The notes beneath the pieces were generated by a model, which saw nothing but the letters and a program-made list of their open reading frames with translations, was not told the origin of the DNA and did not search any database. From Deltaproteobacteria bacterium (lineage in GTDB: Bacteria; Desulfobacterota; Binatia; Binatales; Binataceae), in assembly GCA_021780755.1 (NCBI GenBank), contig JAJXYF010000015.1, forward strand, positions 1-64,000: DNA of 64,000 nt, in the 5' to 3' direction. A program made the position numbers and the translations under genes. Every line of letters begins with the position of its first letter. Position 1 is the stretch's first letter. Below are positions 50,974 through 63,373 of the stretch, piece after piece.

Positions 50974-53900
50974 CTAGGTTTGCATCGGCTTTTCGGCCGA
51001 ACCGCCCGCGCCGCGCACCGATTCCGGCTTCGGCACCGCGAGCTTGCGGAGCACCGTCTCCATCTCGAAGTCCTCGATCACGTCGCCGGGCTTCAGGTCG
51101 TTGAAATTCTCGAGTCCGATACCGCATTCGTAACCGGCGAGCACTTCACGCGCGTCGTCCTTGAAGCGCCGCAGGGTGGCGATCTTGCCTTCCCAGACGA
51201 CGCGTCCGTCACGCACCAGGCGGGCGCGCGCACTGCGCAGCAGCTTGCCCTCGGTTACCATCACGCCCGCGACGGTGGTGCCCTGCACGACGAAGGTCTG
51301 ACGCACTTCGGCGCGACCCAGGGTCTTCTCGCGATAGGTCGGCGCGAGCAACCCTTCCATCGCCTCGCGCATGTCGTTGATTACTTCGTAAATAATCGTG
51401 TAGAGGCGGATTTCGACACCCTCTTTTTCCGCCAGTTGAGCCGCCTTGGGCTCCGGCCGGACGTTGAATCCGATCACGATCGCCTTTGAGGCCGAGGCCA
51501 GCGTTACGTCGGTCTCCGAGATCGCGCCGACCGACTTGTGGATCAGCTCGACCTTGACTTCGCTGGTCGAAAGCCGCGCGAGCGATTCGACCAGGGCCTC
51601 GACCGATCCGTTGACGTCGCCCTTGACGATTACGCGCAGTTCCTTGACCTCGCCGCCGGCCATCCGGGAGCTCAGGTCTTCGAGCGAAATGCGGCTGGTC
51701 TTCTGCAGGACGCCTTCGCGCTGCTTGGAGCGGCGGAACTCGGCGACCTGGCGTGCCTTGGCCTCGTCGATCACCGCGGTAAACGCGGTGCCCGGCTCGG
51801 GCACGCTGGACAGGCCGAAAATCTCGACCGGCATGGACGGTCCGGCCTCGGTGACGCGCTGCCCCAGATGGTCCTGCATGGCGCGCACGCGGCCGTAGGT
51901 CGTACCGCATACGAACGGGTCGCCCTGGCGGAGCGTGCCCTCCTGGATGAGGACGGTGGCGACGGGCCCGCGACCGCGATCGAGTTGCGATTCGACGACG
52001 GTGCCGCGCGCCGTCCGATCGGGGTTGGCCTTGAGCTCCATCAGGTCGGCCTGCAGGAGGATCATTTCGAGCAGGCGCTCGATTCCTTCGCCCGACCGTG
52101 CCGAGACCGGCACGGTGATGGTCTGGCCGCCGTAATCTTCCGGGATCAACCCGTGCTCGGTGAGCTGCTGCTTGACCCGATCGAGATTGGCTTCGGGACG
52201 ATCGATCTTGTTGATGGCGACGATAATGGGGACGCCGGCGGCTTTGGCGTGATTGAGGGCCTCGACCGTCTGCGGCATCACGCCCTCGTCGGCGGCGACG
52301 ACCAGGATCACCATGTCGGTGACCTTAGCGCCGCGCGAGCGCATGGCGGTGAAGGCCTCATGGCCGGGCGTATCGACGAAGCTGATCTTGCGTCCGTGGA
52401 CTTCGACCGTGTAGGCGCCGATATGCTGGGTGATTCCGCCGAACTCGCGCTCGGTCACATTGGTATGGCGAATGGCGTCGAGCAGGGAGGTCTTGCCGTG
52501 ATCGACATGGCCCATGACGGTGACGACCGGGGGCCGCGTGATCGCTTCGCCGGCGACCTCTTCCTCGCCCTCCTCGATGGCGGATTCGACGTCGAAGCCG
52601 ACGTTCTCGACGCTATAGCCGAACTCGCTCGCGACCAGGGTGGCGGTATCGACGTCGAGGACCTGGTTGAGCGTTGACATCACGCCGAGGTCCATGAGCT
52701 TGCGGATAATCTCGCCGGCCTTGACGCCCATCTGGCGCGCCAGTTCGGCGACGTTGACACCCTCGGCGATGCGGACCACGCGCTTGGAGGCTTTGGGCGT
52801 GGTGATCTCGGTCTTGCGCTGTTCCTTGCCCGGCATCGCGCGCCGCTTCTTGGGCACGCGCAAGCCGCGCATCTCGCGCTCGGCGGCGACATCGGTGGGG
52901 CCTTTCTTGACCACGCGCTTTTTCTTGATGGTGCGCGCGGCGCCGGGCTTGGCGTTTTCCGACGGCGGCCCAAAGCCCTCGGGCGGGATCGCGGGGGCCG
53001 ACGGCTGATTGAAGCGGCCAGTGGTAGTCGGACGGGCCGGCGGTCCACCCGGGCGAGCGCCCGGCGTGGTGGTCGGACGGGCTGGCGGCGCGGCCGGTTT
53101 GCGCAAGTCGATTTTGCCGAGCACCTTGGGTCCGCGCGGTCCATCGTCGAGCGAGGGCGCGGCCGAATGGGCCGAGCTGGTAAAATTTATCGTGCGCCCG
53201 GGCAGGTCGGCCTCGCCCGATCGCACCTCAGGGCGGCGCGGCGCGGAGCTACCGGCGGACAGATTTCTGACCGCACCACTTTCGCGCAACTCGCCCGGCG
53301 GCATCCCACCATGACGAATCGCACCCGGAGCGGCAGGCGGCGTGGGCGGAGGCGCGGGACGCTGTGCCGGCGGGGTCGGGCGCGGCGGGGTGCCGCGGGG
53401 CGGCGATGGCCGCGATGGCGCACCGGCCGTAGGAATTCCACGCGCGAGCGTTCCGGTGGCGGGCGCCGGGGTCCGCTTGACGACGGTGGTCGAGAGGCGT
53501 TCGACGGCGGCTTCCGCTGCGGCGGGCGGCGGCGCGGTGATTGACGAGGGGGCCGCCGACTGCTCCGCCGCGACGGTCGGCGGCGGCGCCGATTCCAGCG
53601 GCGCAGGTCCATGCTCGGCGCCGATTACGGTCGGTGCGGGTGGCAGTTCCGGCGCGGCCACCTCGACCGGAAATTCGGGCGCGAGTTCGGGCAGTTCCGG
53701 CTCGGCCGGCAACGGCTGCTCGAAAATCGGCGCGACGAACGCTTCTCCGGTGTCGCTCTCGACCTCGAAATGAAAGGGTTCCGCGGGCGCCTCCGGCACC
53801 GCGCCAAGCTCAGGCTCGGCATGGCGCCGGCGCATCACCGTCGCGTTCAGCCGCTTCTCCAGCACCTTGCCGGCGCTGGTCTCGACGACCGTCTCGCGGC

Positions 53901-54084
53901 GCAACAACACCGCGCGCTGGGCCTGCTCGTCGAGATCGGCTTTGACCCGATCGGTCTCTTCCTGAGAGAGCAGGCTCGAATCCGAATGAGCGTGTCCGAG
54001 CCGCAGGCGTCCCGCACTGGCGAGCACCTCTTCGACCGGCACGCTCCATTCATGGGCAAGGGTTTTAATCCGCTTTCGGGGCAT
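50974..54084 (-). CDS. infB: translation initiation factor IF-2
   Basis: 1036 residues. The N-terminal IF2N domain ([20 protein letters not shown]) is followed by a long proline/alanine-rich linker (about 110-360) and a second IF2N domain. The GTPase core has G1 [13 protein letters not shown]3 [10 protein letters not shown] and G4 NKID. The C-terminal domains bind initiator fMet-tRNA. It is the central gene of the nusA-infB operon. The low-complexity linker gives the many false open frames on the other strand. Confidence 0.96.
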   Translation of the reverse strand: MPRKRIKTLAHEWSVPVEEVLASAGRLRLGHAHSDSSLLSQEETDRVKADLDEQAQRAVLLRRETVVETSAGKVLEKRLNATVMRRRHAEPELGAVPEAPAEPFHFEVESDTGEAFVAPIFEQPLPAEPELPELAPEFPVEVAAPELPPAPTVIGAEHGPAPLESAPPPTVAAEQSAAPSSITAPPPAAAEAAVERLSTTVVKRTPAPATGTLARGIPTAGAPSRPSPPRGTPPRPTPPAQRPAPPPTPPAAPGAIRHGGMPPGELRESGAVRNLSAGSSAPRRPEVRSGEADLPGRTINFTSSAHSAAPSLDDGPRGPKVLGKIDLRKPAAPPARPTTTPGARPGGPPARPTTTGRFNQPSAPAIPPEGFGPPSENAKPGAARTIKKKRVVKKGPTDVAAEREMRGLRVPKKRRAMPGKEQRKTEITTPKASKRVVRIAEGVNVAELARQMGVKAGEIIRKLMDLGVMSTLNQVLDVDTATLVASEFGYSVENVGFDVESAIEEGEEEVAGEAITRPPVVTVMGHVDHGKTSLLDAIRHTNVTEREFGGITQHIGAYTVEVHGRKISFVDTPGHEAFTAMRSRGAKVTDMVILVVAADEGVMPQTVEALNHAKAAGVPIIVAINKIDRPEANLDRVKQQLTEHGLIPEDYGGQTITVPVSARSGEGIERLLEMILLQADLMELKANPDRTARGTVVESQLDRGRGPVATVLIQEGTLRQGDPFVCGTTYGRVRAMQDHLGQRVTEAGPSMPVEIFGLSSVPEPGTAFTAVIDEAKARQVAEFRRSKQREGVLQKTSRISLEDLSSRMAGGEVKELRVIVKGDVNGSVEALVESLARLSTSEVKVELIHKSVGAISETDVTLASASKAIVIGFNVRPEPKAAQLAEKEGVEIRLYTIIYEVINDMREAMEGLLAPTYREKTLGRAEVRQTFVVQGTTVAGVMVTEGKLLRSARARLVRDGRVVWEGKIATLRRFKDDAREVLAGYECGIGLENFNDLKPGDVIEDFEMETVLRKLAVPKPESVRGAGGSAEKPMQT

Positions 54085-54094
54085 CTTTTCTATG

Positions 54095-54415
54095 TTATTC
54101 CAACTCGACTGATCTCGCCAGCCGCGACCTTACCGATTCCGTTATTTCGACCCGTTCGCCCGCGCCGAGCTTGCGTCGCAGCGAACGAAATTCCTTGACC
54201 CTGCTCCGCTCGAACTTCAGCAGACACTCCTCATTCCGATGGAGATAGCCACCACGCCCCGGAGTCCGCCGCGTCTGGTCGGGCCGCACCGCATTCCCGA
54301 CCAGCGCGACCCGAATCATCGCGGCCTGCAAATCGCGCCGCATACAGCCCATACATGTGCGCACCGGCCGATGAGCCGCGCCGGAGGCGGGTAATTCAGT
54401 GGTTGAGGAACTCAA
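54095..54415 (-). CDS. rnpM: YlxR family RNA-binding protein (RnpM-like)
   Basis: 106 codons if started at TTG 54415. That start lies inside copy 3 of the dispersed repeat with no ribosome-binding site; GTG 54364 (VRTCMGC) is an alternative giving 89 codons. The family signature is [17 protein letters not shown] and [18 protein letters not shown], conserved in DUF448/YlxR proteins, which lie between nusA and infB. In other bacteria it binds RNase P RNA. The start is uncertain, the family call is not. Confidence 0.88.
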   Translation of the reverse strand: MSSSTTELPASGAAHRPVRTCMGCMRRDLQAAMIRVALVGNAVRPDQTRRTPGRGGYLHRNEECLLKFERSRVKEFRSLRRKLGAGERVEITESVRSRLARSVELE

Positions 54416-54513
54416 AACCGCTATTTTAATGAAACCTCATCGAGGTTTCAGACTTCCCTTCTGTAAGGATGCGGGCTTCGCCCGATGAAAACCTCATCAT
54501 GGGTTGACGCGTC
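54402..54513 (+). repeat. dispersed structured repeat, copy 3 (long)
   Basis: GTTGAGGAACTCAAAACC opens the copy; TGAAACCTC (54430-54438) and GAGGTTTCA (54442-54450) form the first hairpin, then GACTTCCC. A second small hairpin (GATGCGGGCTTCGCCCG) and TTGACGC close it. It spans the nusA-ylxR junction and overlaps the TTG start of ylxR. Confidence 0.8.
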
Positions 54514-54516
54514 CAG

Positions 54517-55926
54517 TTATGATTTGACCTCGGCCTCGGCCGCTTGCGCTTCATGCGCGACCTGGTCACCCGCGGCTGCTCCGTCGGTTTCCACTTCGCC
54601 ATCGACCGCGCCGACTTCCTCGGCTTGCGCCGTACCCGCGCTATCGGCCGCCGCCTGCGCCGCCGCGGCCTTTTCCTCTTCGATCCGCCGCTTGTTGGCC
54701 ACCCAGTCGCGCGCCGCCAGGATCACCTGCCGCGCACGCTCCGGACTGATTCCCTCGACCTCGAAATTGTCCTCGTTGGCTTCCGACAATTGCTCGGCTG
54801 AGCGGAAGCCCCACTGGTAGAGCAGCTCGGCGTTGATGTCGCCGATACTCGGAATCGCATTGAGCGACGCGCGCGCCGCCCGCGCCTCCTCTTCGGCTTC
54901 GGAATCGCTGCGCACGTCGAGCTTCCATCCGGACAGCCGATGGGCCAACCGCACGTTCTGGCCGCGTTTGCCGATCGCGAGCGATAGCTGATCGTCGGGG
55001 ACGATCACTTCCATCGCATGTTCGTCCTCGTCGATCACGACCTTGGAGACCTTGGCGGGGGCGAGCGCGCGGCATACCAGTTCGGCCTGGTCGTCGGTCC
55101 ACGGCACGATATCGATCTTCTCGCCGCGCAGCTCCTGCACCACCGACTGGACCCGCGTGCCCTTCATGCCGACGCAGGCGCCCACCGGATCGACGTCGCC
55201 GTCCTTGGAATAGACGGCGACTTTCGCTCGCCCGCCGGGTTCGCGCGCGCACTGGCGAATCTCGACGATCGCCTCGTAAATCTCCGGCACTTCCTGCTCG
55301 AACAGCTTCATCAGGAACAGGTTGGAGGTGCGCGACAGCACGATCGAAAGCCCCTTCTCGGAGAGATCGACGTCGAGGATCAGCGCGCGGATCCGATCGC
55401 CCTGGCGATAGCGCTCGTGCGGGATCTGCTCCTTTTCGGGGAGGATCGCCTCGGTCCGTCCGAGGTTTACGATCATGTTCTTGCGCTCGAAGCGCTGGAC
55501 GATCCCCGAAACGATCTCGCCCTTGCGGTCCTTGAACTCGTTGAAGATCTGTTTGCGCTCGGCGTCGCGGATATGCTGAATCAGGTTCTGCTTGGCGGCC
55601 TGCGCGGCGATGCGGCCCATCGTCGCGGTGTCGAGCTTGATCAGGATTTCGTCGCCGACCTGCGCCTCGGGATCGTACTTGGTCCGCGCGTCCTCGAGCT
55701 CGACTTCCGAGCCCGGGTTGGCGACGGTGGCCATCACCGTCTTGATTTCGAACAACTCGATCTCGCCGATCTCGGAGTTGTAGCGGGACTCGATATTACG
55801 GTCGGGCCCAAAGGTCCGGCGCGCCGCCGAATGCATCATCTCCTCGACCGCGTTGACCACGATCGTTTTGTCGATCCCTTTTTCCTTGGATACTTGTTCG
55901 ATAACGCGATTCAGATCGACCGCCAT
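54517..55926 (-). CDS. nusA: transcription termination/antitermination factor NusA
   Basis: 469 residues from ATG 55926, which has GGGAGG five bases upstream; the longer frame adds four residues. The N-terminal RNA-polymerase-binding domain begins MAVDLNRVIEQVSKEKGI. The S1 domain has GEIVSGIVQRFERKNMIVNLG. KH1/KH2 include VGACVGMKGTRVQ and LSLAIGKRGQNVRLA. A C-terminal acidic helix-hairpin region with an Ala-rich tail follows. It modulates pausing and Rho and rRNA antitermination. It is flanked by rimP (112 bases) and ylxR. Confidence 0.95.
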   Translation of the reverse strand: MAVDLNRVIEQVSKEKGIDKTIVVNAVEEMMHSAARRTFGPDRNIESRYNSEIGEIELFEIKTVMATVANPGSEVELEDARTKYDPEAQVGDEILIKLDTATMGRIAAQAAKQNLIQHIRDAERKQIFNEFKDRKGEIVSGIVQRFERKNMIVNLGRTEAILPEKEQIPHERYRQGDRIRALILDVDLSEKGLSIVLSRTSNLFLMKLFEQEVPEIYEAIVEIRQCAREPGGRAKVAVYSKDGDVDPVGACVGMKGTRVQSVVQELRGEKIDIVPWTDDQAELVCRALAPAKVSKVVIDEDEHAMEVIVPDDQLSLAIGKRGQNVRLAHRLSGWKLDVRSDSEAEEEARAARASLNAIPSIGDINAELLYQWGFRSAEQLSEANEDNFEVEGISPERARQVILAARDWVANKRRIEEEKAAAAQAAADSAGTAQAEEVGAVDGEVETDGAAAGDQVAHEAQAAEAEVKS

Positions 55927-56037
55927 AACGCCTCCCACGGGCGCAAGCTGATTCGCGCACGACGCGAACCAGATAAATTCGCCATTTTGGTTGCGGCGCC
56001 GGTGCTGATCAGCGCCGCTCGTTGCTCGTCTCTCGTC

Positions 56038-56565
56038 CTAGTCAAACTTATGTTCGTAGTTCGCTCCCTTGATTTCGTCGAAGCCAAAGCGCTCGCGGCC
56101 CTTGCTCTGGTCGTCGTCAAGTTCCACTCCGCTCGCGCTGACCGCGGCCAGCACGCCCTCGAAATTCTTGCGTCCGTTGCGCGGCCGATGCGTCCGTAGC
56201 CGTACCCGCTGCCCGACGAAGGCCTCGAAATGCGCAAGCTTGGTCAGCGGCCGGTTCACGCCCGGCGACGCGACTTCCAGCAGGTAGCGCCCGTCCACCG
56301 GATCGTAAACGTCGAGCAGGTCGCCGATTATCGGGCTCAGCACTTCCAGATCGCTCATCGCGATGCCGCCGCCCGGACGGTCCACCAGCAGCCGCAAGAG
56401 CGACGTTCGGGTCCCCTTGCGAAAATCGATTCCGACCAGCTCGAACCCCTGCCTTTCGATATGCGGTTCGAGCAATTCGACCAGCTTCTTCGCGGTCGGA
56501 TGCAGTTGTAGCACGATCACTGGCCGTTTCCCCGACGGTTCGCCAGCAAGGGCCGAGTCATACAA
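56038..56565 (-). CDS. rimP: ribosome maturation factor RimP
   Basis: 175 residues. The N-terminal part has PHIERQGFELVGIDFRKG and LRLLVDRPGGGIAMSDLE; the C-terminal SH3-like barrel has YLLEVASPGVNRPLTKLAHFEAFVG, the most conserved RimP segment. RimP binds the 30S subunit for maturation. It is the first gene of the operon, upstream of nusA, on the minus strand. Confidence 0.94.
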   Translation of the reverse strand: MYDSALAGEPSGKRPVIVLQLHPTAKKLVELLEPHIERQGFELVGIDFRKGTRTSLLRLLVDRPGGGIAMSDLEVLSPIIGDLLDVYDPVDGRYLLEVASPGVNRPLTKLAHFEAFVGQRVRLRTHRPRNGRKNFEGVLAAVSASGVELDDDQSKGRERFGFDEIKGANYEHKFD

Positions 56566-56787
56566 GCCGAAATGTTCCCGGGAGCGAGCGGCGAACCAAC
56601 AAAAAAGTGGGCATCAGCCCACGGCGGCATGATATCATCGCCGATACCTTCCCATCAAGGCGGCAATAACGCATTCGCACGAGCCATCGCGACCATCCGG
56701 CGGGGGCCTGTTCAATCAGGTGATTCCGATGTCCCCGAATGAACCCGAACGCAATCGAACCCTTGGAAGGAAGCCCCGCGCACGCCG

Positions 56788-57534
56788 ATGTCCCTGAATC
56801 AAATAAACGGCCTCGGATGGATCGAGCCTGGCGCGGGCACCGCCACCAGCCTGCTCGACCTCGGATGCAACGTCGGCGAACTGCTGGGCGCCGCCGCCCG
56901 GCTCTATCCCCAGCTAAAACTCGCCGGAGTTGACGTTAACGGCGCCGCGATCGAGACCGCCCGCCGCAATCTTGCGCAGGCCGATCTGCGCCAATGCGAC
57001 GGGCCGACGCTGCCCTTCGCCGACGACGCCTTCGACTACGTAACCTGCATAGAGGTCCTCGAACACGTTGCGCAAGCGGCGCGGCGCGCGACCGTGCGCG
57101 AAGTATGGCGCGTGCTCAAACCCGGCGGCCGCTTCATCGTCCGCTGTCCCCATGCGGGCCTCTTCCGGGGCCTCGACGCCGCTAACTTCCGCTTTCGCTT
57201 CCCGCGTCTCTATCGCTCAATCGTGCGGCGCGGCCGGCGCGACGACGGCTACCGCGACGACTCCGAGGGCGTGGTCTGGCACCATCATTTCTCCCGCGAC
57301 GAATTGCTCGACATCATAGGCCCCGGCTTCGATCTCGAGTACGAACGCTATGGCGGCCTGCTCCTGGTTCCGCTCGGCGATCTGCTGCGGTGGCCCTTCT
57401 ATCGCCTCGACCTCCATCGCAGTCCGGTCCTGCGCGCGCTCGACCGCACGATCGGATGGGACCTTGGCATCGATTACGGCCGCGCCTCCTATGCGATCCT
57501 GCTCGTGATGCGCAAATCCGCACGCGCAAATTGA
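56788..57534 (+). CDS. class I SAM-dependent methyltransferase
   Basis: 248 residues. Motif I LLDLGCNVGELLGA binds SAM. The acidic residue that contacts the ribose is in GVDVNGAA. Motif II/III region FADDAFDYVTCIEVLEHV and the WRVLKPGGRFIVRCPH strand are classical. The C-terminal half is longer and basic (RSIVRRGRRDDGYRDDSEG), perhaps a substrate-binding extension. The substrate cannot be deduced. It is the only plus-strand gene in this part, divergent from rimP and convergent with the LLM oxidoreductase. Confidence 0.85.
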   Translation: MSLNQINGLGWIEPGAGTATSLLDLGCNVGELLGAAARLYPQLKLAGVDVNGAAIETARRNLAQADLRQCDGPTLPFADDAFDYVTCIEVLEHVAQAARRATVREVWRVLKPGGRFIVRCPHAGLFRGLDAANFRFRFPRLYRSIVRRGRRDDGYRDDSEGVVWHHHFSRDELLDIIGPGFDLEYERYGGLLLVPLGDLLRWPFYRLDLHRSPVLRALDRTIGWDLGIDYGRASYAILLVMRKSARAN

Positions 57535-57635
57535 GCGCCCCGTGGAGAGGCTCAGGATCGGGACCCACTCACTGCGCGTTCAGGGTGACCTCCGCTGAAT
57601 CTCGGCAATCGCCATTCTCCCCAAGCTGTTAAGCG

Positions 57636-58640
57636 CTACCTGAATGCGGGAATGATGTCGCGGCCGCACGCCGCGATAAAATCGCGCCCGGGCAGATTCG
57701 GCTGCAGGACGACGTGACGCGCCCACGGCGCCGCGACGAGCAGGCGCTCGAGTTGCGCGCGCACTTCAGCGGGGTTGCCGATCAGGCAGAAGCGCCGGGA
57801 GAGGTCGTCGGGGATTTCGGCGACCATCCGCGCCGCCAGATCCATGTCGGCGGCATGATGGAAATCGGGGCGCACGGTTTTCAGGATTTCGTGCACCGGC
57901 GCGCACGGCCATTTGAGTCCGATCAGCTCCCACAGCCGCGGATTAACCTCGTAGTAGCCCGCCGCCATCACGCGCCCCCGCGCCCGCGCCAGTTCCGCGT
58001 CATCGGTAATCACCGTATGGAAGTGCAAGGCGACGAACAGCGAAGCCGGATCGCGACCGCGCTCGACCGCGCCGGCGCAAAATTCGTCATAAGCCCAGCG
58101 CAGCAGCGCCGCGTCCGCGCCCACGCGCATCACGACGCCGTCGGCATAGCGCCCTGCCATCCGCAAGGTTTTCGGCCCCCCGCAGGCGATTATCACCGGC
58201 ACCGCGCGCGGCCGATCGAGCCGCGACGGCGCCGTCCAGCCGAGATCGACGCCCGCGCCGCCGAGCAGCGCGCGAATCGTCCGCACGGCGTTCTCCAGCG
58301 CGTCGAGCCGCGCCGGGCGCAGCCCCACTTGCCAGACCGAGGTGTCGCCGTTGGCCATCCCGAGCATCACGCGCCCCGGCGCATAGGTGTCGATCGCCGC
58401 GATACTCGACGCGAGCACACTCGGATGGCGCGTGACGGGATTCACCACCAGCGTCCCCGCCCGCGCCCGCTCGGTGCCGCGCAGGGCGGTCAGCAGATTT
58501 ACGAAAACGTCCCCGGCGTGTAATTGGCTGTCGGGAAACCACAGATTATCGAAGCCCGCCGCCTCCGCCTCGATACACGACCGCGCGAGCCGCGGCGGGT
58601 CGAGAAAGCTGAAGCGATTGGTACCGAACGTCACCGCCAT
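57636..58640 (-). CDS. LLM-class F420-dependent oxidoreductase
   Basis: 334 residues with a luciferase-like TIM barrel. Features: FGTNRFSFLDPPRLARSCIE, NLWFPDSQLHAGDVFVNL, TLVVNPVTRHPSVLASSIAA and the phosphate/F420 loop GRVMLGMANGDTSVW. It resembles methylenetetrahydromethanopterin-reductase-type LLM proteins that use F420. It is followed on the same strand 24 bases before the acs stop. With the two LLM enzymes at 19-23 kb, it makes three in the window. Confidence 0.85.
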   Translation of the reverse strand: MAVTFGTNRFSFLDPPRLARSCIEAEAAGFDNLWFPDSQLHAGDVFVNLLTALRGTERARAGTLVVNPVTRHPSVLASSIAAIDTYAPGRVMLGMANGDTSVWQVGLRPARLDALENAVRTIRALLGGAGVDLGWTAPSRLDRPRAVPVIIACGGPKTLRMAGRYADGVVMRVGADAALLRWAYDEFCAGAVERGRDPASLFVALHFHTVITDDAELARARGRVMAAGYYEVNPRLWELIGLKWPCAPVHEILKTVRPDFHHAADMDLAARMVAEIPDDLSRRFCLIGNPAEVRAQLERLLVAAPWARHVVLQPNLPGRDFIAACGRDIIPAFR

Positions 58641-58664
58641 GCGAACCTCCGCATGACGCCAGCT

Positions 58665-60623
<1,959 letters not shown>

Positions 60624-60628
60624 CGGAG

Positions 60629-62083
60629 CTAAACCCTCCCGCGTGCCTCGCGCGTCTTGAGACTTAGATAGAGCGTCGCCGCGTCGCCAATCTCGCGGCG
60701 GTTAGAATGGATTGCGCGCAGCCGGCTGAGCAGATCGAGTTCGACGTCGGGCGCGAACTCGGCTGCCAGCTCGGCGGTGCGGGCCGCCCAGCGCAGCACG
60801 ATCCGCCCCTCCGGACCGCCGAAATCGTCGAAGAACCAGGCGCAACTGGTCATCGTCGCCTGCGCCGCGCGCTCCATTTCGAGCAGCCGCAGCAACTGTG
60901 CGCGGCGGTGCTCGTCGGGGACCTTATGGCGCTCGAAGAACTCCTGTTCGACGGCGGGGTTCTCGTCGATAAAGAGCCGTATCGCGTCCCGCAACGCCGC
61001 GGCCGGATCCGCGACCAGCGGTTTGGCGAAGCGATCGTAAACGTCGTCGGCATGATTGGCGATAAACTCCATCGCCTCGCGCAGCGGCCCGCGCCATTCC
61101 TGGCTCGTATGGCCGTCGAGGCGACAGCCGCAATTGGACCGCCAGCGCTCCACCCCATGCGCACAGCTCCACGCCGAGGCGCCGTCGATCGCGACGCTCC
61201 CGCGCAGCGGACGGGTGGCGAGGTACGCGGCGCAATTCGTCACCGTGAGGCCCTCGCGCTCGCCCAGGATCTTGAACGCGCGCGCGAGTTCCGCCGCCCC
61301 GGTTTTTTTATGATGGCCAAAGGTCTCGCCGTCGGTCGCCACCATCAGCGCCCCGCCGGGGGGCAGCGCAAACGCGGCCTCGGCGAGCCGGTCCGCGAGC
61401 CGCCCGCCATCGGCGAGCAGGTCGCTGAAGGAGATCTGCCCCGAGAGCTCGCGCTCGAAGCGAAAGACCGCGATACTCAGATCGCCGCGGCGCCACTCGA
61501 AGGGCCCCGCCTCGGCCGGCGCGATTTCGTCGCCGCTAAAGCGCCCCTGGTCGGACGCCAGTATCGTGTATTTGATTCCCGCGCGCGCGAGCGCCTCGAG
61601 CGTATCGCCGTCCACCGCGCACTCCGGCAGCCACATGCCCTCGGGGCGCCGCCCGAAGCGATAACGGAAATCCTCGATCCCCCAATGGACCTGGATTTCC
61701 TTGTCGCGCGCGTTCAGCAGCGGCAATATCGAATGGCTGTAGGCCTGCGCCATCGCATTGCCATGGCCGCCGCGATTTTTCGCGCTGGTCTCGTCGCCGA
61801 CGCGGATGGCGCGGTAGGCCGCCTTCCCGTGCCGCTCCATCCAGCCGAGCAGGGTCGGCCCGAAATTGAAGTTGAGCGCTTCGTAATTGTTGATGATCTG
61901 GACGACGCGGCCGTCCATGATATGAGCGTGCGCGTTGGCGTTGTAGCACTCGCTCAAAATCCGCTCGTTCCAATTGGCGAACGGCGCCGCACCCGGCTCG
62001 GGTGCGATCAGCCCGGTCCACGGACTCTCCCGCGGGGGCTGATAGAAATGCCCATGCACGATTATGTAACGCGGCTCATCCAT
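60629..62083 (-). CDS. GH57/DUF3536 family glycoside hydrolase-like protein
   Basis: 484 residues. The N-terminal GH57 (beta/alpha)7 barrel begins [19 protein letters not shown], with [15 protein letters not shown] carrying the nucleophile-type glutamate and [14 protein letters not shown] carrying the acid/base aspartate region. The rest is helical. GH57 enzymes act on alpha-glucans or are branching enzymes. The DUF3536 relatives are often longer (about 800 residues), so this is a short form or the C-terminal part is missing. It sits five bases upstream of acs on the same strand. Confidence 0.8.
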   Translation of the reverse strand: MDEPRYIIVHGHFYQPPRESPWTGLIAPEPGAAPFANWNERILSECYNANAHAHIMDGRVVQIINNYEALNFNFGPTLLGWMERHGKAAYRAIRVGDETSAKNRGGHGNAMAQAYSHSILPLLNARDKEIQVHWGIEDFRYRFGRRPEGMWLPECAVDGDTLEALARAGIKYTILASDQGRFSGDEIAPAEAGPFEWRRGDLSIAVFRFERELSGQISFSDLLADGGRLADRLAEAAFALPPGGALMVATDGETFGHHKKTGAAELARAFKILGEREGLTVTNCAAYLATRPLRGSVAIDGASAWSCAHGVERWRSNCGCRLDGHTSQEWRGPLREAMEFIANHADDVYDRFAKPLVADPAAALRDAIRLFIDENPAVEQEFFERHKVPDEHRRAQLLRLLEMERAAQATMTSCAWFFDDFGGPEGRIVLRWAARTAELAAEFAPDVELDLLSRLRAIHSNRREIGDAATLYLSLKTREARGRV

Positions 62084-62203
62084 TAGTCACTTATAGTCGA
62101 TTCCTTCGATTAGATATTTTGATTTTCGCGTCCGCTTACCTGGGCCTCGCGAACGTTCAATCGGTGAAACAGGAGTTTTGCGCCCTCAACGACTTCTTTG
62201 TTC

Positions 62204-62626
62204 CTACCCAGCGGCGACCGCGAAGGTGCCCTTGACGGTCGCCTCGCCCTTCTGATTTATCACCTCGACTTCGCCCTCGATCAGCCGCTCGCCATGTTTC
62301 TCGCTCTTGCCGGTGACCTTGCCCCGGCAGGTGAGGGTATCGCCCGGCCACACCTGCCGCGCGAAGCGCACCTTGAAGCGGCGGACCTGTCCGGCACCCG
62401 CGTAATCGGTCAGGCAGCGCGACAGACAGCCGGCCGTCCACATGCCCTGCGCGAAGACCGTCGGGATTCCGGCGGCCTCGACGAAGGTCTGATCGTAATG
62501 GAGCGGGACGAAGTCGCCCGAGGCTCCCGCATAACGCACGAAATCCGGGCGTGCGACGTTCGCGATCGTCACCGTCGGGGTTTCGTCGCCGACCTTTACC
62601 GCGTCGTATTTGATCTTGCTTGCCAT
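62204..62626 (-). CDS. MaoC-type hydratase subunit (HadB-like)
   Basis: 140 residues from ATG 62626 with GAGG just upstream; the longer frame has none. One hot-dog domain; the hydratase motif ASGDFVPLHYDQTF provides the catalytic Asp and His of (R)-specific enoyl-CoA hydratases. The following gene encodes the partner with a FAS1-like dehydratase fold, as in HadA/HadB heterodimers. It probably hydrates an enoyl-CoA in beta-oxidation or in a fatty-acid-like pathway near the acyl-CoA dehydrogenase. Confidence 0.85.
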   Translation of the reverse strand: MASKIKYDAVKVGDETPTVTIANVARPDFVRYAGASGDFVPLHYDQTFVEAAGIPTVFAQGMWTAGCLSRCLTDYAGAGQVRRFKVRFARQVWPGDTLTCRGKVTGKSEKHGERLIEGEVEVINQKGEATVKGTFAVAAG

Positions 62627-62705
62627 GTTCGTCCTCGATTTCAGACATTTCGCGCGCTCCCGCGCGCCGGAACTCAACAACTCGCCCTGCGCTGACTTTC
62701 CGGCC

Positions 62706-63164
62706 TTAACTGCTGACGGCCTGAGCGGTCTCGACCAGGGTCCCGCGCGCGAACGCGACGGTCTCGCCTTTTTGGTTCTTGTACTCGATCTCGGTGACCA
62801 TAAAGGTCATTTTACCGCCGCGGCCGCCTGCTTTCTCGTACACGTCGGCGATGCGCGAGGTGCCGGTGAGCACGTCGCCGACGAAAATCGGCTTCAGGAA
62901 TTCGAAGTCCTGCTCGCCATGCAGAATCCGCCGGATATCGAAGTTCGCCGTCGGCATCGAATCCTCGCCCATCCAGAACGCGGCGACCTGCAAAAAGGTG
63001 GGCGGCACGGGAATCCCGCCGCACTCCTTTTTCGCCAGTTCGGGATCGAAATAGAGCGGATTAGGATCGCGGATCGCACGCGCGAACTCGCGCACCTTGC
63101 TCCACTCGATCGGCACCGTAAACGGCTTGCCGGTCTGTCCGATAATGCTCTTGTCAATCGCCAT
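62706..63164 (-). CDS. FAS1-like dehydratase-domain protein (HadA-like)
   Basis: 152 residues from ATG 63164, with GGAGG upstream. Longer frames run into the repeat at 63190 and are rejected. The FAS1_DH region (N-terminal MaoC-like) has TGKPFTVPIEWSKVREFARA, NPLYFDPELAKKECGG and FLKPIFVGDVLTG. It lacks the catalytic His/Asp and needs the MaoC subunit encoded next to it. Together the pair forms an (R)-enoyl-CoA hydratase. Confidence 0.82.
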   Translation of the reverse strand: MAIDKSIIGQTGKPFTVPIEWSKVREFARAIRDPNPLYFDPELAKKECGGIPVPPTFLQVAAFWMGEDSMPTANFDIRRILHGEQDFEFLKPIFVGDVLTGTSRIADVYEKAGGRGGKMTFMVTEIEYKNQKGETVAFARGTLVETAQAVSS

Positions 63165-63189
63165 CGAATCCTCCGCGCATAATCCAGTG

Positions 63190-63324
63190 GTTGAACAACC
63201 CAAAACCTCTAGTTTTCTGAAACCTCACGGAGGTTTCAGGCTTGGCTTTCATTAAAGATGCGGGCAGCGCCCGGTAATGACCTGGTCAGGTTTGACGCTC
63301 GCGATCCTCGGGTAAGTAGTTAAG
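63190..63324 (+). repeat. dispersed structured repeat, copy 4 (long)
   Basis: GTTGAACAACCCAAAACC opens the copy; CTGAAACCTC (63217-63226) and GAGGTTTCAG (63230-63239) form the main hairpin; the second hairpin GATGCGGGCAGCGCCCG is present; the 3' box TTTGACGCTCGCGATCCTCGG and AGTTAAG closes it. It lies between the acyl-CoA dehydrogenase and the HadA-like gene. Confidence 0.8.
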
Positions 63325-63373
63325 TCCTGCTGGAAGCGTTGGAAGCACCTGACGATCGACATCGACCGCGCCG

